A stretch of DNA of 46,843 nucleotides from Frankia sp. AgB1.9 (GCF_016786355.1 NZ_JADWYX010000040.1:31791-78633), one strand, 5' to 3'; counted from the first letter of the stretch, positions 15,160-23,647 are shown. Notes: a model not told the origin generated them from the letters alone. Program-made: numbers and translations.

Positions 15160-17389
15160 CAACGCGGACCTCCCGTGGCGGACCGGGGTCGACGGTGTCC
15201 AGCGCGAGCCGGGCGTCGAGCACCTCGAGGTCGGCCCGGCTGACCGGCGCGTCGAAGCCGAGCCATTCCAGTGGGCCCGACAGCCCGGCGTCCGGCCCTT
15301 CGACCGACGCCAGGGCGCCGGCGGCGGACGGTGCCGGGTTCACCGTGACGGCGGCGGAGGAGCCGACGAAGGCCCGGGCGGCCAGCGGCACCGCGACGGC
15401 GACCACCACGACGAGCACGAGGAACAGCCCGCCGCTGATGACGTTGGCCAGCTCCAGGGCCCAGCACAGGGCCACGACGCCGACGGCCCCGCCGAGCACG
15501 ACGGGTGCCCGGCGCACCGGCTCGTACAGCGGCCGCAGCACCGACGGGATCAGGCCGTTCGGGTTGGCGGCGAGCGCGAGCGCGGCCAGTCCGGTGACGG
15601 TCGCGGTGACCCTCCCGGCCGAGTCTCCGGCGGCGCTGCTGACGGCGGCGCTGCCCAGCAGCACGCCGGCGGCCAGGCCGCTGCCGATGGAGCTCACCCC
15701 GCCGACCACGACGAGCAGCAGCAGCGTCAGGCCGGTGAAGAAGCTGAACGCGTCCGCGGTGGTCGAGCGCACCGCCGAGGCGTAGACGCCGCCGCCGAGC
15801 CCGGCGATCGCGGCCGAGACGGTGAACACGACCAGCGTCGTCAGCCGCACGTTCATCCCCAGGGTGGCCGACGCCGCCGGGCTCTCCTTGACCGCGATCA
15901 GCCGCTGGCCGAGCTCGCTGCGCCGCACCGCGATGACGACGAGCGCCGCGACGACGAACAGCACCGCGCCGGCGAAGAAGAACGCCTTCGAGGAGTCGGT
16001 GTGCAGCGGGCCGAGCCGCAGCCGGTCTGCGGACAGCGTGCCGCCCTCGAAGACGTCGAAGTGGTGGCCGGCGACGGTGAACGCCGGCAGCTGGAAGATC
16101 CAGTTGTCCAGCGTGACGGCGAACGCGCCGGTCAGCAGTGCCAGGTAGATCCCGGACAGCCGCAGGGCCGGCAGCGAGACGACCGCGCCGACGACGGCCG
16201 CGACGGCGGCGGCCAGCAGCAGGGCCGCCGGGTTGCCGCCGTGCCCGGCGTGCGCGACGACCGCGCCGCCGATCCCGGCGAAGCTCAGCTGGCACAGCGA
16301 GATCCGGCCCGCATAGCCGACCAGCGGCACCATCGACAGGCCGACGATCGCGAGCCCCCACATCGAGGTGGAGGCGAACAGGTCCGCCGGGCGCATCGTC
16401 GTCGCGGCGATCAGCGCGGCGAACAGGACAGCGGTGCAGAACCAGAGCCCGCCGGTCCAGGTCGGCGTCGGGGTGATCTCCCGGACGGCGAGCGACGGCC
16501 GGCCGCGCAGCCGCGACGCCCGCAGCGCCAGCAGCGCGACCAGCAGGACCAGGACCGGCACCACCGGCAGCACGCCCCGCAGGTACTGCTGGCCATAGCT
16601 GATCTTCGGCAGGTAGCCGACGGCGTAGTCGGACAGCAGCCCGACGACGAGCGCGCCGGCGAACGTCATCGGCAGGCTGCGCAGCCTGCCGATGACGGCG
16701 GCCGCGTAGGCGTTGACGATGAGCAGGGTGAGCGGGATGGCCGACATGGTCAGCTTGGGGGCGATCAGGATGCCGGCGAGAGCCGCGAGCGCGGTGCCGA
16801 TCATCCAGGCCAGCCGCGCGGACGACCGCGGCCTGGCGCCGTTGAGCGTCGCGAGGGCCGGGTCGTCGACCCGGGCCCGCATCGCGATGCCGGCCCGGCT
16901 GCGGTGCAGCAGCAGCCACAGGGCGCCGGCGACGGCGGCCGCGACCAGCAGGACGATCAGGTCGTTGTAGGGCACCTGGATGCCGCCGAAATGGACGCCC
17001 TTGCCGGCGAACAGCTCCCGCGAGCTGCGGAACTCGCTCGGGTCCCAGATCCACTGGTCGACCGAGACGAGGACGACGAGCACCGCCACGGTGACGACCA
17101 GCCTGGTCGTCTCGGGGGCGCCGGCGAGCCGGCGCATCACCACCCGTTCCAGCAGCAGCCCGAACAGCGGGGCGGCGACGAACACGCACAGCACCAGTGC
17201 CACTGGTGTCGGCCAGCCCCAGCCGTAGCGCAGCTGCCAGTAGAGGAAGGCCGCGAGCATGCCGGTCGCGCCGTGGGCGATGTTGAACACGCCGGTGGTG
17301 ACGTAGGTGAGGGTCAGCCCGGATGCGCTGATCGCGTAGATCCCGGCCGTCGTCAGGCCACTGATCGTGAAGACCAGGAACTCGTGCAC
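15149..17389 (-). CDS. Fused LivH-LivM ABC permease
   Basis: This 746-residue membrane protein joins two permeases. The N-terminal half (about 1-300) is LivH-like (GLTTAGIYAISASGLTLTYVTTGVFNIAHG, shown here in part as FNIAHG). The second half (about 340-640) is LivM-like (GLAIVGLSMVPLVGYAGRIS, AVKESPAASATLGM). Two further hydrophobic segments and a soluble Ala/Pro-rich tail of about 80 residues end the protein. The GTG at 17389 has GGGAGG seven bases upstream and begins at the usual LivH N-terminus. It starts the transporter operon and is divergent from the DUF35 gene across a region with three KstR-like boxes. No substrate-binding protein gene is adjacent. Confidence 0.85.
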   Translation of the reverse strand: MHEFLVFTISGLTTAGIYAISASGLTLTYVTTGVFNIAHGATGMLAAFLYWQLRYGWGWPTPVALVLCVFVAAPLFGLLLERVVMRRLAGAPETTRLVVTVAVLVVLVSVDQWIWDPSEFRSSRELFAGKGVHFGGIQVPYNDLIVLLVAAAVAGALWLLLHRSRAGIAMRARVDDPALATLNGARPRSSARLAWMIGTALAALAGILIAPKLTMSAIPLTLLIVNAYAAAVIGRLRSLPMTFAGALVVGLLSDYAVGYLPKISYGQQYLRGVLPVVPVLVLLVALLALRASRLRGRPSLAVREITPTPTWTGGLWFCTAVLFAALIAATTMRPADLFASTSMWGLAIVGLSMVPLVGYAGRISLCQLSFAGIGGAVVAHAGHGGNPAALLLAAAVAAVVGAVVSLPALRLSGIYLALLTGAFAVTLDNWIFQLPAFTVAGHHFDVFEGGTLSADRLRLGPLHTDSSKAFFFAGAVLFVVAALVVIAVRRSELGQRLIAVKESPAASATLGMNVRLTTLVVFTVSAAIAGLGGGVYASAVRSTTADAFSFFTGLTLLLLVVVGGVSSIGSGLAAGVLLGSAAVSSAAGDSAGRVTATVTGLAALALAANPNGLIPSVLRPLYEPVRRAPVVLGGAVGVVALCWALELANVISGGLFLVLVVVVAVAVPLAARAFVGSSAAVTVNPAPSAAGALASVEGPDAGLSGPLEWLGFDAPVSRADLEVLDARLALDTVDPGPPREVRVGVA

Positions 17390-17498
17390 GCGCCGACCTC
17401 CCGTCTCCCCTGTCGGCCACGCCTCGGCCCGCTCCGACGACCCCGGACGGCCCCCACGGCGATCATTGTGGCCTACACCACAGCCTCGCGTGAAGACA

Positions 17499-17512
17499 TA
17501 GAACACGTTCTC
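17499..17512. promoter_or_regulatory. KstR-like box 1
   Basis: TAGAACACGTTCTC matches the published KstR motif TnnAACnnGTTnnA except for the last base. It is the box closest to the transporter operon, 110 bases before its start, in the divergent promoter region. Confidence 0.72.
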
Positions 17513-17546
17513 AATCGATCATGCAACGATTTCCGGGCGACTCCGC

Positions 17547-17560
17547 TAGAACCTGTTCCT
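17547..17560. promoter_or_regulatory. KstR-like box 2
   Basis: TAGAACCTGTTCCT fits TnnAACnnGTTnnA except for the last base. A further GTTCT half-site follows at 17561-17565, so the protein may contact an extended array. Confidence 0.62.
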
Positions 17561-17575
17561 GTTCTGCGGTAGAAA

Positions 17576-17589
17576 CAGAACACGTTCTC
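17576..17589. promoter_or_regulatory. KstR-like box 3
   Basis: CAGAACACGTTCTC has the intact AGAAC-N2-GTTCT core but differs from the KstR consensus at both outer positions. It is the box nearest the DUF35 gene, ending 88 bases before its start. Confidence 0.6.
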
Positions 17590-17677
17590 GTCGCGACTCG
17601 TCCGTCGACACGTTCATCCGTCGCTCCCCCGCCCGGCCGGCGCGTGCCCCGGGCGGACGCGATGCCAGGAGGCAGCC

Positions 17678-18769
17678 TTGCCCGTGTCAGCTGGGGCATC
17701 CGAGGTCGAAAGCCCTGAGACCCCCGGGGCGGCGACCGTGCCCAGGATCGTCACCAACACCGTCGAGTTCCCCTACCGCCGCAGCCTCGGCCCGGTGGTC
17801 GGCTGCTACTTCACCGCGCTCGCCGCCGGTCGGATCACCGGTGTCCGCAGCGGCGCCCGGGTGCTCTGCCCGCCGTTGGAGTACGACCCGGACACCGGCG
17901 CGGCCACCTCCGGCGAACTGATCGACGTCGGCCCGGCCGGCACGGTCCGGAGCTGGACCTGGGTGCCGGTCCCGGACGCGCGCCACCCGCTGGACCGGCC
18001 GTTCGCCTTCGCGCTGATCCAGCTCGACGGCGCCGATACCAGCCTGATGCACGTCGTCGACGCCCCCGAGAGCACGCTGCGCAGCGGGCTGCGGGTGGTC
18101 GCCCGGTTCCGGGCCGAGCCGAAGGGCCGCCCGGACGACCTCGCGTACTTCATCCCCGAGGAGACCGCCGGTTCGACCGACGCCGTCCCCGGGATCGTCG
18201 ACGCCGCCACCGCCGCGGCCCGGGCCGGGGCCGAACCAGCCGAGCCGGTGGCCACGATGGAGTTCTGGTCGTCGCTGACCTATAAGGAGGCGCTCGCCCC
18301 GGCCGGCGAGCGGTACGCCCGCTCGATGATGGCCGGCAAGCTGATCGGCCAGCGCTGTCCGACCTGCGCGAAGGTCTACGCGCCGCCCCGCGACTTCTGC
18401 CCGGTCGACGGGATCCCGCTCGACGAGAGCCAGGACCTGGTGCTGCCCGACCGGGGCGTCGTCACGAACTTCACGATCGTCACCCCGGTGGCGTATCCGG
18501 GTCAGAAGGAGACCGAGCCGTTCGTGCGGGTCTCGGTGCTGCTCGACGAGGTCGAGGCGCTGCTGGGCCTGCAACCCGTCGTCGACGTCGCCAACGCGGA
18601 CGTCCGGCCGGGCATGCGGGTCGAGGCGGTCTGGCTGCCCGAGGCCGAACGCAGCGCCGAGGAGTTCGGCAACCGGGGCTGGGGCGCCACCACCGGCGCG
18701 ATCTCCGGCTGGCGCCCGACCGGCGAGCCGGACATGCCCGTCGACAGCTACCAGGACCGGGTCTTCTAG
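17678..18769 (+). CDS. Double DUF35 OB-fold protein (Rv3521-like), Ltp partner
   Basis: The 363-residue protein carries two DUF35-like halves. The N-terminal half (about 25-160) is an OB-fold-like region without a zinc ribbon. The C-terminal half (about 195-345) has a zinc-ribbon segment (QRCPTCAKVY...FCPVDG) followed by an OB fold. Only three cysteines are visible; the usual fourth is Asp. DUF35 proteins pair with thiolase-fold Ltp proteins in steroid side-chain cleavage. The order DUF35, Ltp, Ltp matches mycobacterial Rv3521-ltp4-ltp3, a KstR-regulated set. The TTG start at 17678 is favoured by AGGAGG five bases upstream; a GTG at 17684 is the alternative. Confidence 0.8.
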   Translation: MPVSAGASEVESPETPGAATVPRIVTNTVEFPYRRSLGPVVGCYFTALAAGRITGVRSGARVLCPPLEYDPDTGAATSGELIDVGPAGTVRSWTWVPVPDARHPLDRPFAFALIQLDGADTSLMHVVDAPESTLRSGLRVVARFRAEPKGRPDDLAYFIPEETAGSTDAVPGIVDAATAAARAGAEPAEPVATMEFWSSLTYKEALAPAGERYARSMMAGKLIGQRCPTCAKVYAPPRDFCPVDGIPLDESQDLVLPDRGVVTNFTIVTPVAYPGQKETEPFVRVSVLLDEVEALLGLQPVVDVANADVRPGMRVEAVWLPEAERSAEEFGNRGWGATTGAISGWRPTGEPDMPVDSYQDRVF

Positions 18770-18823
18770 GCCCGGCCTCGACGCCACCGTCGTAGCGAGC
18801 CCTGTGAACGCAGAGGTGCATAG

Positions 18824-19993
18824 ATGACAGACAACGAACGGGTGTTCGGCGAGCCGGTCGCGATCGTCGGCTACGCCCTGTCGCCGATGAGCGAGTTCGC
18901 CGAGGCGACCGAGGTGCAGCTGTGCCTGGACGTCGTCACCCGGGCCCTGGTCAGCGCGGGGCTGGAACGCAAGGAGATCGACTTCACCTGCTCCGGCAGC
19001 GCCGACTACCTGTCCGGTGGCACCTTCACCTTCGTCGCGAACCTCGACGCGGTCGGCGCCTGGCCTCCGATCCGCGAGTCGCACGTCGAGATGGACGGCG
19101 CCTGGGCGCTGCACGAGGCCTGGGTGCGGCTGCTGATCGGCGACGAGCGCACGGCGCTGGTCTTCGGCTCGGGCAAGTCCTCGACCGGCGACCTCACCCG
19201 GGTGCTGAACCTGCAGACCGATCCGTACTACCTGGCGCCGCTCGGGGTCGACCCGCTGTCGCTGGCGGCGTTGCAGGCACGGGCGCTGCTGGACACCGGG
19301 AAGGCGACCGAGCGCGACCTGGCCGCCGTCGCCGCGCGAGCCCGGCAGGCCGCCGCGGCCAACCCCCACGCGGTCCCGGCGGGCGCGGCGGCCGGCCGCG
19401 GTCTGACCGCGAGCCCGGCCGCGCCGTCGGACGCCGAGATCGACGCGCTGCTGGCCGGCGAGTACGTCCGCTCCCCGCTGCGGGAGCACGACGCGCCGCC
19501 GGTGACGGACGGGGCGTGCGCGCTCGTGCTCGCGACGGCGTCCGTGGCGAACCGGCTGGCCGCCGAGCACGGGATCAGCCCGGTGTGGATCACCGGCCTG
19601 GAGCACTTCGTCGAGCCGCACCAGCCCGGCATGCGGGACCTGACCGACTCGGTGTCGACCCGGAAGGCCGCGCAGGCCGCCGGCCTCGGCGCCGGCGGGC
19701 CGGTGGAGGTCGCGGAGCTGTCCGCCACCTACAGCCACGAAGAGATCATCCTGCGGGACGCGCTCGGCCTGCCGGCGGACTGCGTCGTCAACCCGTCGGG
19801 TGGCGCGCTGGCCGCGAACCCGGTGATGGCGACCGGGCTCGTCCGGGTCGTCGAGGCCGCCCGGGCGATCCGCGAGCAGGGCCGCGGCCGGGCGTTGGCA
19901 CATGCCACCTCCGGTCCGTGCCTGCAGCAGAACCTCGTCTGTCTGCTCAGCCGCGAACCGGGTGAGCGCGAGCCGCAAGGAGAGACGCGATGA
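18824..19993 (+). CDS. ltp4: Ltp4-like thiolase-fold protein
   Basis: This 389-residue protein has the SCP2-thiolase fold outline: VAIVGYALSPM at the start, VTDGACALVLATA in the middle, and NPSGGALAANPVMATGL plus HATSGPCLQQN at the end. The position of the usual nucleophilic cysteine reads HVEMDGAWALHEA, with no Cys. A plain thiolase reaction is therefore unlikely, and a retro-aldol role like that of Ltp2 is plausible. The start ATG has AGAGGTG upstream. It ends in an ATGA overlap with the next Ltp gene, and both probably form one complex with the DUF35 protein. The ltp4 name rests on gene order and recalled similarity to Rv3522. Confidence 0.72.
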   Translation: MTDNERVFGEPVAIVGYALSPMSEFAEATEVQLCLDVVTRALVSAGLERKEIDFTCSGSADYLSGGTFTFVANLDAVGAWPPIRESHVEMDGAWALHEAWVRLLIGDERTALVFGSGKSSTGDLTRVLNLQTDPYYLAPLGVDPLSLAALQARALLDTGKATERDLAAVAARARQAAAANPHAVPAGAAAGRGLTASPAAPSDAEIDALLAGEYVRSPLREHDAPPVTDGACALVLATASVANRLAAEHGISPVWITGLEHFVEPHQPGMRDLTDSVSTRKAAQAAGLGAGGPVEVAELSATYSHEEIILRDALGLPADCVVNPSGGALAANPVMATGLVRVVEAARAIREQGRGRALAHATSGPCLQQNLVCLLSREPGEREPQGETR

Positions 19994-21144
19994 GCGGCGA
20001 GCCGTGCGCGATCATCGGGATCGGCCAGACGCATCACAAGAGCAAGCGCCTCGACGTCTCGCTCGCGGGCCTGGTCCGCGAGGCGGCGAGCCGCGCCCTG
20101 GAGGACGCGGGCCTCGACTGGCCCGACATCGACGCCGTCGTGCTCGGCAAGGCGCCGGACGCCTTCGAGGGCGTCATGATGCCCGAGCTGTACCTGGCCG
20201 ATGCGCTGGGCGCGGCCGGAAAGTCGATCATGCGGGTGCACACGGCCGGCAGCGTCGGTGGCTCGACCGCCATCGTCGCGTCCCACCTGATCCACGCCCG
20301 CCGGCACCGCCGAGTCCTCGCGGTCGCGTTCGAGAAGCAGTCCGAGGGCAACGCCCAGTGGGGGCTGTCCGGTGGGAAGTCGGGCTCGATGGGCGCGGGC
20401 GGGATCTTCGCGCCCTGGATCCGCTCCTACATCCGCCGTTCCGGCGCGCCGGAGCACATCGGCTGGCAGGTCGCGGTCAAGGACCGGCGCAACGCCCTGA
20501 AGAACCCCTACGCGCACCTCAAGATCGCCGACATCTCGATGGAGAAGGTCCGCGACTCGTTCGTGCTGTGGGACCCGCTGCACTTCCTGGAGTCCTGCCC
20601 GTCCTCCGACGGCGCGTGCGCGCTGGTGCTGACCGATGAGGCCGGCGGCCGCGACGCCGCGGCCCGCGGGAACCCGCCAGCCTGGGTCGCGGCGACCGCG
20701 ATGCGCAGCGAGCCGACCTCGTTCCCGAGCCGGGACCCGGTCCGCCCGCAGGCGGGGGTCGACTGCGCCCACGACCTGTACCGGGCCGCCGGGATCACCA
20801 ACCCGCTCACCGACATCGACGTCGCCGAGCTTTACGTCCCGTTCAGCTGGTACGAGCCGATGTGGCTGGAGGGCCACGACATCACCGGCCCCGGTGACGG
20901 ATGGAAGCTGGTCGAGGCCGGCGAGACGGAGATCGGCGGGTCGTTCCCGGTCAACCCGTCCGGTGGTGTCCTGTCGTCGAACCCGATCGGCGCGTCCGGG
21001 ATGCTGCGGTTCGCCGAGGCGGCGCTGCAGGTGCGCGGCCGGGCCGGGGAGCACCAGGTCGACGGCGCCCGCACCGCGTTGGGTCACGCCTACGGCGGCG
21101 GCGCCCAGTACTTCGCGATGTGGATCGTCCGATCCTCGTTGTGA
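19990..21144 (+). CDS. ltp3: Ltp3-like thiolase-fold protein
   Basis: The 384-residue SCP2-thiolase-like protein shows CAIIGIGQTHHKSKR, SSDGACALVLTDEA, ELYVPFSWYEP, NPSGGVLSSNPIGASG and HAYGGGAQYFAMWIV. The canonical thiolase cysteine is missing (RVHTAGSVGGST), as in its upstream partner. It is translationally coupled to that partner by a four-base overlap. Gene order matches Rv3523 (ltp3). The expected role is C-C bond cleavage on a CoA thioester from a steroid side chain or related acid, together with the DUF35 protein. The substrate is not determinable from sequence. Confidence 0.72.
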   Translation: MSGEPCAIIGIGQTHHKSKRLDVSLAGLVREAASRALEDAGLDWPDIDAVVLGKAPDAFEGVMMPELYLADALGAAGKSIMRVHTAGSVGGSTAIVASHLIHARRHRRVLAVAFEKQSEGNAQWGLSGGKSGSMGAGGIFAPWIRSYIRRSGAPEHIGWQVAVKDRRNALKNPYAHLKIADISMEKVRDSFVLWDPLHFLESCPSSDGACALVLTDEAGGRDAAARGNPPAWVAATAMRSEPTSFPSRDPVRPQAGVDCAHDLYRAAGITNPLTDIDVAELYVPFSWYEPMWLEGHDITGPGDGWKLVEAGETEIGGSFPVNPSGGVLSSNPIGASGMLRFAEAALQVRGRAGEHQVDGARTALGHAYGGGAQYFAMWIVRSSL

Positions 21145-21166
21145 CCCCGAACCGAGGAGATCGCCG

Positions 21167-22093
21167 GTGCCGTTGCCCGAGGAGTTCCACGCGCTCGCGA
21201 GGAAGGTCAACAACTGGGGCCGCTGGGGATCCGACGACGAGCGCGGCACGCTGAACCTGCTGACCGACGAGGCGGTCCGCCGGGGTGTGGCCGCCGCGCG
21301 GACCGGCAGGCGCTTCTCGCTCGCGCTCCCGCTTTCCCAGAACGGCCCCCAGCTCGGGTTCATCCCCGGCCGGATCAACCCGATCCGCACGATGATCTCG
21401 TTGAACGAGCCGCTGACCGGCGACGCCACGCAGGTCTGCTTCTCCGACGACATGGTCGTCATGGGGGTGCAGGCGGCGACGCACTGGGACGCGCTGGCGC
21501 ACGCGTCCTACGACGGGCGGATCTACAACGGCTTCGGCGCGGCCACGGTCACCGCGGCCGGGGCCGTCCGCTGCGGCATCGACAAGGCGGGGCCGATCCT
21601 CGGGCGCGGCGTGCTGCTCGACGTCGCCCGGGCCCGAGGCGTCGAGCGGCTGGACTCGGGCTACGCGATCAGCAGTGACGACCTGTCCGCCGCCGCCGAC
21701 CTCGCCGGGGTCGCCGTCGAGCCCGGCGACCTGGTGCTCGTCCGTACCGGCCAGATGCGGCTGCTGCACGCCGGGGACAAGATGGGCTACCTGGCGCCGG
21801 TGGCCGGGCTGTCGCTGCGTTCGGTCGAGTGGATGCGCGAGCACGACGTCGCCGCGGCCGCCACCGACACGGTCGTCTTCGAGGTCTTTCCCTGGGAGCG
21901 GGACGACGCGCCGCTGCCGGTGCACCTGCTGCACCTGGTCGAGATGGGCCTGACCCAGGGCCAGAACTTCGACCTGGAGGCACTCGCGGCCGACTGCGCC
22001 GACGACGGGATCTACACCTTCTTCCTGTCTGCGACCCCGGAACCGTTGGCCAACGGACTCGGCGGAATGGTGGCCCCGGTCGCGATCAAATAG
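21167..22093 (+). CDS. Cyclase-family metal hydrolase (kynurenine formamidase fold)
   Basis: The 308-residue protein has the cyclase-family metal site ATHWDALAHAS (HxDxxxH) near residue 105. Other family features are VLLDVARARG, PGDLVLVRTGQ and a C-terminal TPEPLANGLGGM. Members hydrolyse amides or lactones in pathways such as aromatic and terpenoid breakdown. The GTG at 21167 has GAGGAG about seven bases upstream and lies 22 bases after the ltp3-like stop, so it belongs to the same KstR-boxed operon. A ring-opening or lactone hydrolysis step in the same pathway is a reasonable guess. Confidence 0.8.
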   Translation: MPLPEEFHALARKVNNWGRWGSDDERGTLNLLTDEAVRRGVAAARTGRRFSLALPLSQNGPQLGFIPGRINPIRTMISLNEPLTGDATQVCFSDDMVVMGVQAATHWDALAHASYDGRIYNGFGAATVTAAGAVRCGIDKAGPILGRGVLLDVARARGVERLDSGYAISSDDLSAAADLAGVAVEPGDLVLVRTGQMRLLHAGDKMGYLAPVAGLSLRSVEWMREHDVAAAATDTVVFEVFPWERDDAPLPVHLLHLVEMGLTQGQNFDLEALAADCADDGIYTFFLSATPEPLANGLGGMVAPVAIK

Positions 22094-22252
22094 GTCTGGT
22101 TCGCCGTCTTCTTGGCCCCACCATCGGGCAGGCAGGTCTGCCACGGATTGCAACGGGGTTCTACACCCAGGCATATCCGGTCGGTGGTTGCACGATCAAA
22201 TAACTACGTTCGTCACACGGACGACCGCGCAGCGCGGCCAATCAAGATGCGG

Positions 22253-22268
22253 CGTTCGGCGCCGAACG
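22253..22268. promoter_or_regulatory. Perfect 16-base palindrome before the MHYT gene
   Basis: CGTTCGGCGCCGAACG is a perfect palindrome in the 237-base gap between the cyclase stop and the MHYT start. It could be an operator for the MHYT gene or part of a terminator for the upstream operon. No T-run follows. Confidence 0.35.
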
Positions 22269-22330
22269 ACCCCCTCACCCGGTGTGTGCTAGCAACGAGT
22301 TAGACGTATTGCACTCTTGGGGGGAAGAAA

Positions 22331-23209
22331 GTGACCGTAGCTGCTCAGCTGGCGCACGAGCATGGCAGTGACGACATCGTGTTCGTGATCACTTCCGTCA
22401 TCTTCGCGCTGGTCGGCTCGTTCGCCGCGCTGGTCAGCGCCGTCCGGATCCCGTCGGCGCACGGCGCGGCACGGTTCCGGTGGATTGCGGCCTCGGCGAT
22501 CTCGCTGGGCGGCGGGGCCATTTGGTCCATGCACTTCATTGGAATGCTCGGCTACCACGTCGACAACCGCGAGATCGTCTACAACCTGCCCCTGACCGCG
22601 CTTTCGCTGCTCATCGCCGTCGGCGTTTCGGCGATCGGTCTCGCGATCGTCGGCGCCAATCCGCGGAACAAGGCCCGGCTGTTGTTCGCCGGCATCCTCA
22701 CCGGCGCCGGCGTCGGCGCGATGCACTACACCGGCATGGCGGCCATGCGGGTCGGCAGCTCCATCAAGTACGACCCGAAGCTGGTGGCCGCGTCCCTCGC
22801 GATCGCCGTGGTGGCCGCGCTGGCCGCCCTCTGGATCGCCTTCCGGGTCAGGACCATCCAGCACATCATCGCGGCGAGCGCCGTCATGGCGGCCGCGGTC
22901 TGCGGGATGCACTACACCGGTATGGCGGCCACCACCGTCGCGGTCACGAAGACCCCGCGGCAGGATCCAGGGACGGACCCGATCTCGCTCACCTTCCTGG
23001 TCTGCGTGATCGCCTTCACCGTGCTCATCCTGGTGATCTTCGCCGCGTTCAACACGATCAACGAGAACCACGCGGATCTCGCCCCCGGCCGGGCGACCGG
23101 CCGGCACTCGACCGCGCCCGTGCCCGTACCCACGGGCCGGCCGACCGAGCAGACGGCGGAGCGCGGCACCGACCCGGGCGGCTCGGATCTGTTCGCCGGG
23201 CGGCGGTGA
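22331..23209 (+). CDS. MHYT-domain membrane sensor
   Basis: The 292-residue protein has seven predicted membrane helices and three MHYT motifs: SMHFIGM near residue 61, AMHYTGMAA near 137 and GMHYTGMAA near 195. MHYT domains are thought to bind copper and sense O2, CO or NO, and are often fused to GGDEF/EAL or kinase domains. Here the C-terminus is only a short Pro/Thr-rich cytoplasmic tail of about 55 residues with no output domain. The GTG start at 22331 is preceded by GGGGAAG. It appears to stand alone, between the steroid operon and a terminator. Confidence 0.88.
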   Translation: MTVAAQLAHEHGSDDIVFVITSVIFALVGSFAALVSAVRIPSAHGAARFRWIAASAISLGGGAIWSMHFIGMLGYHVDNREIVYNLPLTALSLLIAVGVSAIGLAIVGANPRNKARLLFAGILTGAGVGAMHYTGMAAMRVGSSIKYDPKLVAASLAIAVVAALAALWIAFRVRTIQHIIAASAVMAAAVCGMHYTGMAATTVAVTKTPRQDPGTDPISLTFLVCVIAFTVLILVIFAAFNTINENHADLAPGRATGRHSTAPVPVPTGRPTEQTAERGTDPGGSDLFAGRR

Positions 23210-23268
23210 CCCGGGCGGACTAGCCGGTCCACGCCTCGCCGGTCAGGCGGCGCCACCGCGGCCGGGCG

Positions 23269-23300
23269 GAGTAACACAGCTGGTCTGAGTATCACAGCTG
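23269..23300 (+). repeat. Short direct repeat before terminator
   Basis: GAGTAACACAGCTG (23269-23282) and GAGTATCACAGCTG (23287-23300) differ at one base and are spaced 18 bases apart. The significance is unknown; they sit just upstream of a strong hairpin. Confidence 0.5.
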
Positions 23301-23302
23301 CG

Positions 23303-23340
23303 CTGAAGGGCCGGAAGCGCTATCGCTTCCGGCCCTTCAG
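23303..23340 (+). terminator. Strong hairpin terminator after MHYT gene
   Basis: CTGAAGGGCCGGAAGCG at 23303-23319 pairs perfectly with 23324-23340 around a CTAT loop, giving a 17-base stem. Only a weak T-rich tail (TCGTTCT) follows, as is common in high-GC actinobacteria. It ends the MHYT transcript and could also end the small minus-strand gene. Confidence 0.75.
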
Positions 23341-23386
23341 TCGTTCTCCGCATACGACAGGGGGCGGCGCGCTCGGCGCCGCCGGG

Positions 23387-23539
23387 TCACGGGAACCGGG
23401 ATCCGATGGACTCGTCACGCGGCCTGGACGTGCGCAGACCGTAATCCGAATCCCTGGTGTCAGGCCCGACGAGCCAGGACAGAAGGCCGCCAGCCACGAG
23501 CAGACCGACGACCACGGCAGCGGTCAGGGCGGCGGTCAC
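23387..23539 (-). CDS. Possible small single-pass membrane protein
   Basis: The frame encodes about 50 residues from a GTG at 23539 (67 from a TTG at 23590). One hydrophobic helix (AALTAAVVVGLLVAGGLLSWLV) is followed by a polar tail ending in RDESIGSRFP. There is no clear ribosome-binding site. It lies divergent from the MocR gene and is bounded by the hairpin at 23303-23340. It may be real because a clean helix plus polar tail is retained, but evidence is thin. Confidence 0.4.
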   Translation of the reverse strand: MTAALTAAVVVGLLVAGGLLSWLVGPDTRDSDYGLRTSRPRDESIGSRFP

Positions 23540-23625
23540 CGCGCGCCGCCGACGGTGCGGGCCGTCGCGGGCGGCGCGGAGGGTGCCCAAGCCCGTCGAC
23601 CGAAAGCGGATGACGGGGACTTGTC

Positions 23626-23637
23626 GATAGCGCTATC
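23626..23637. promoter_or_regulatory. Palindrome before MocR gene
   Basis: GATAGCGCTATC is a perfect 12-base palindrome ending 11 bases before the ATG of the MocR-like regulator and overlapping a TATCAT -10-like element. An autoregulatory operator is likely. Its core AGCGCTATC recurs in the loop region of the terminator near 23316. Confidence 0.5.
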
Positions 23638-23647
23638 ATATCCTCTC

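Noticed and set aside
17687..19978. Long minus-strand frame opposite the DUF35 and Ltp genes
   Set aside because: It is antisense to recognisable domains and contains only Arg/Gly/Asp-rich translation.
18824..21144. Calling the two Ltp genes acetyl-CoA acetyltransferases
   Set aside because: The nucleophilic cysteine expected of thiolases is absent from both at the usual position.
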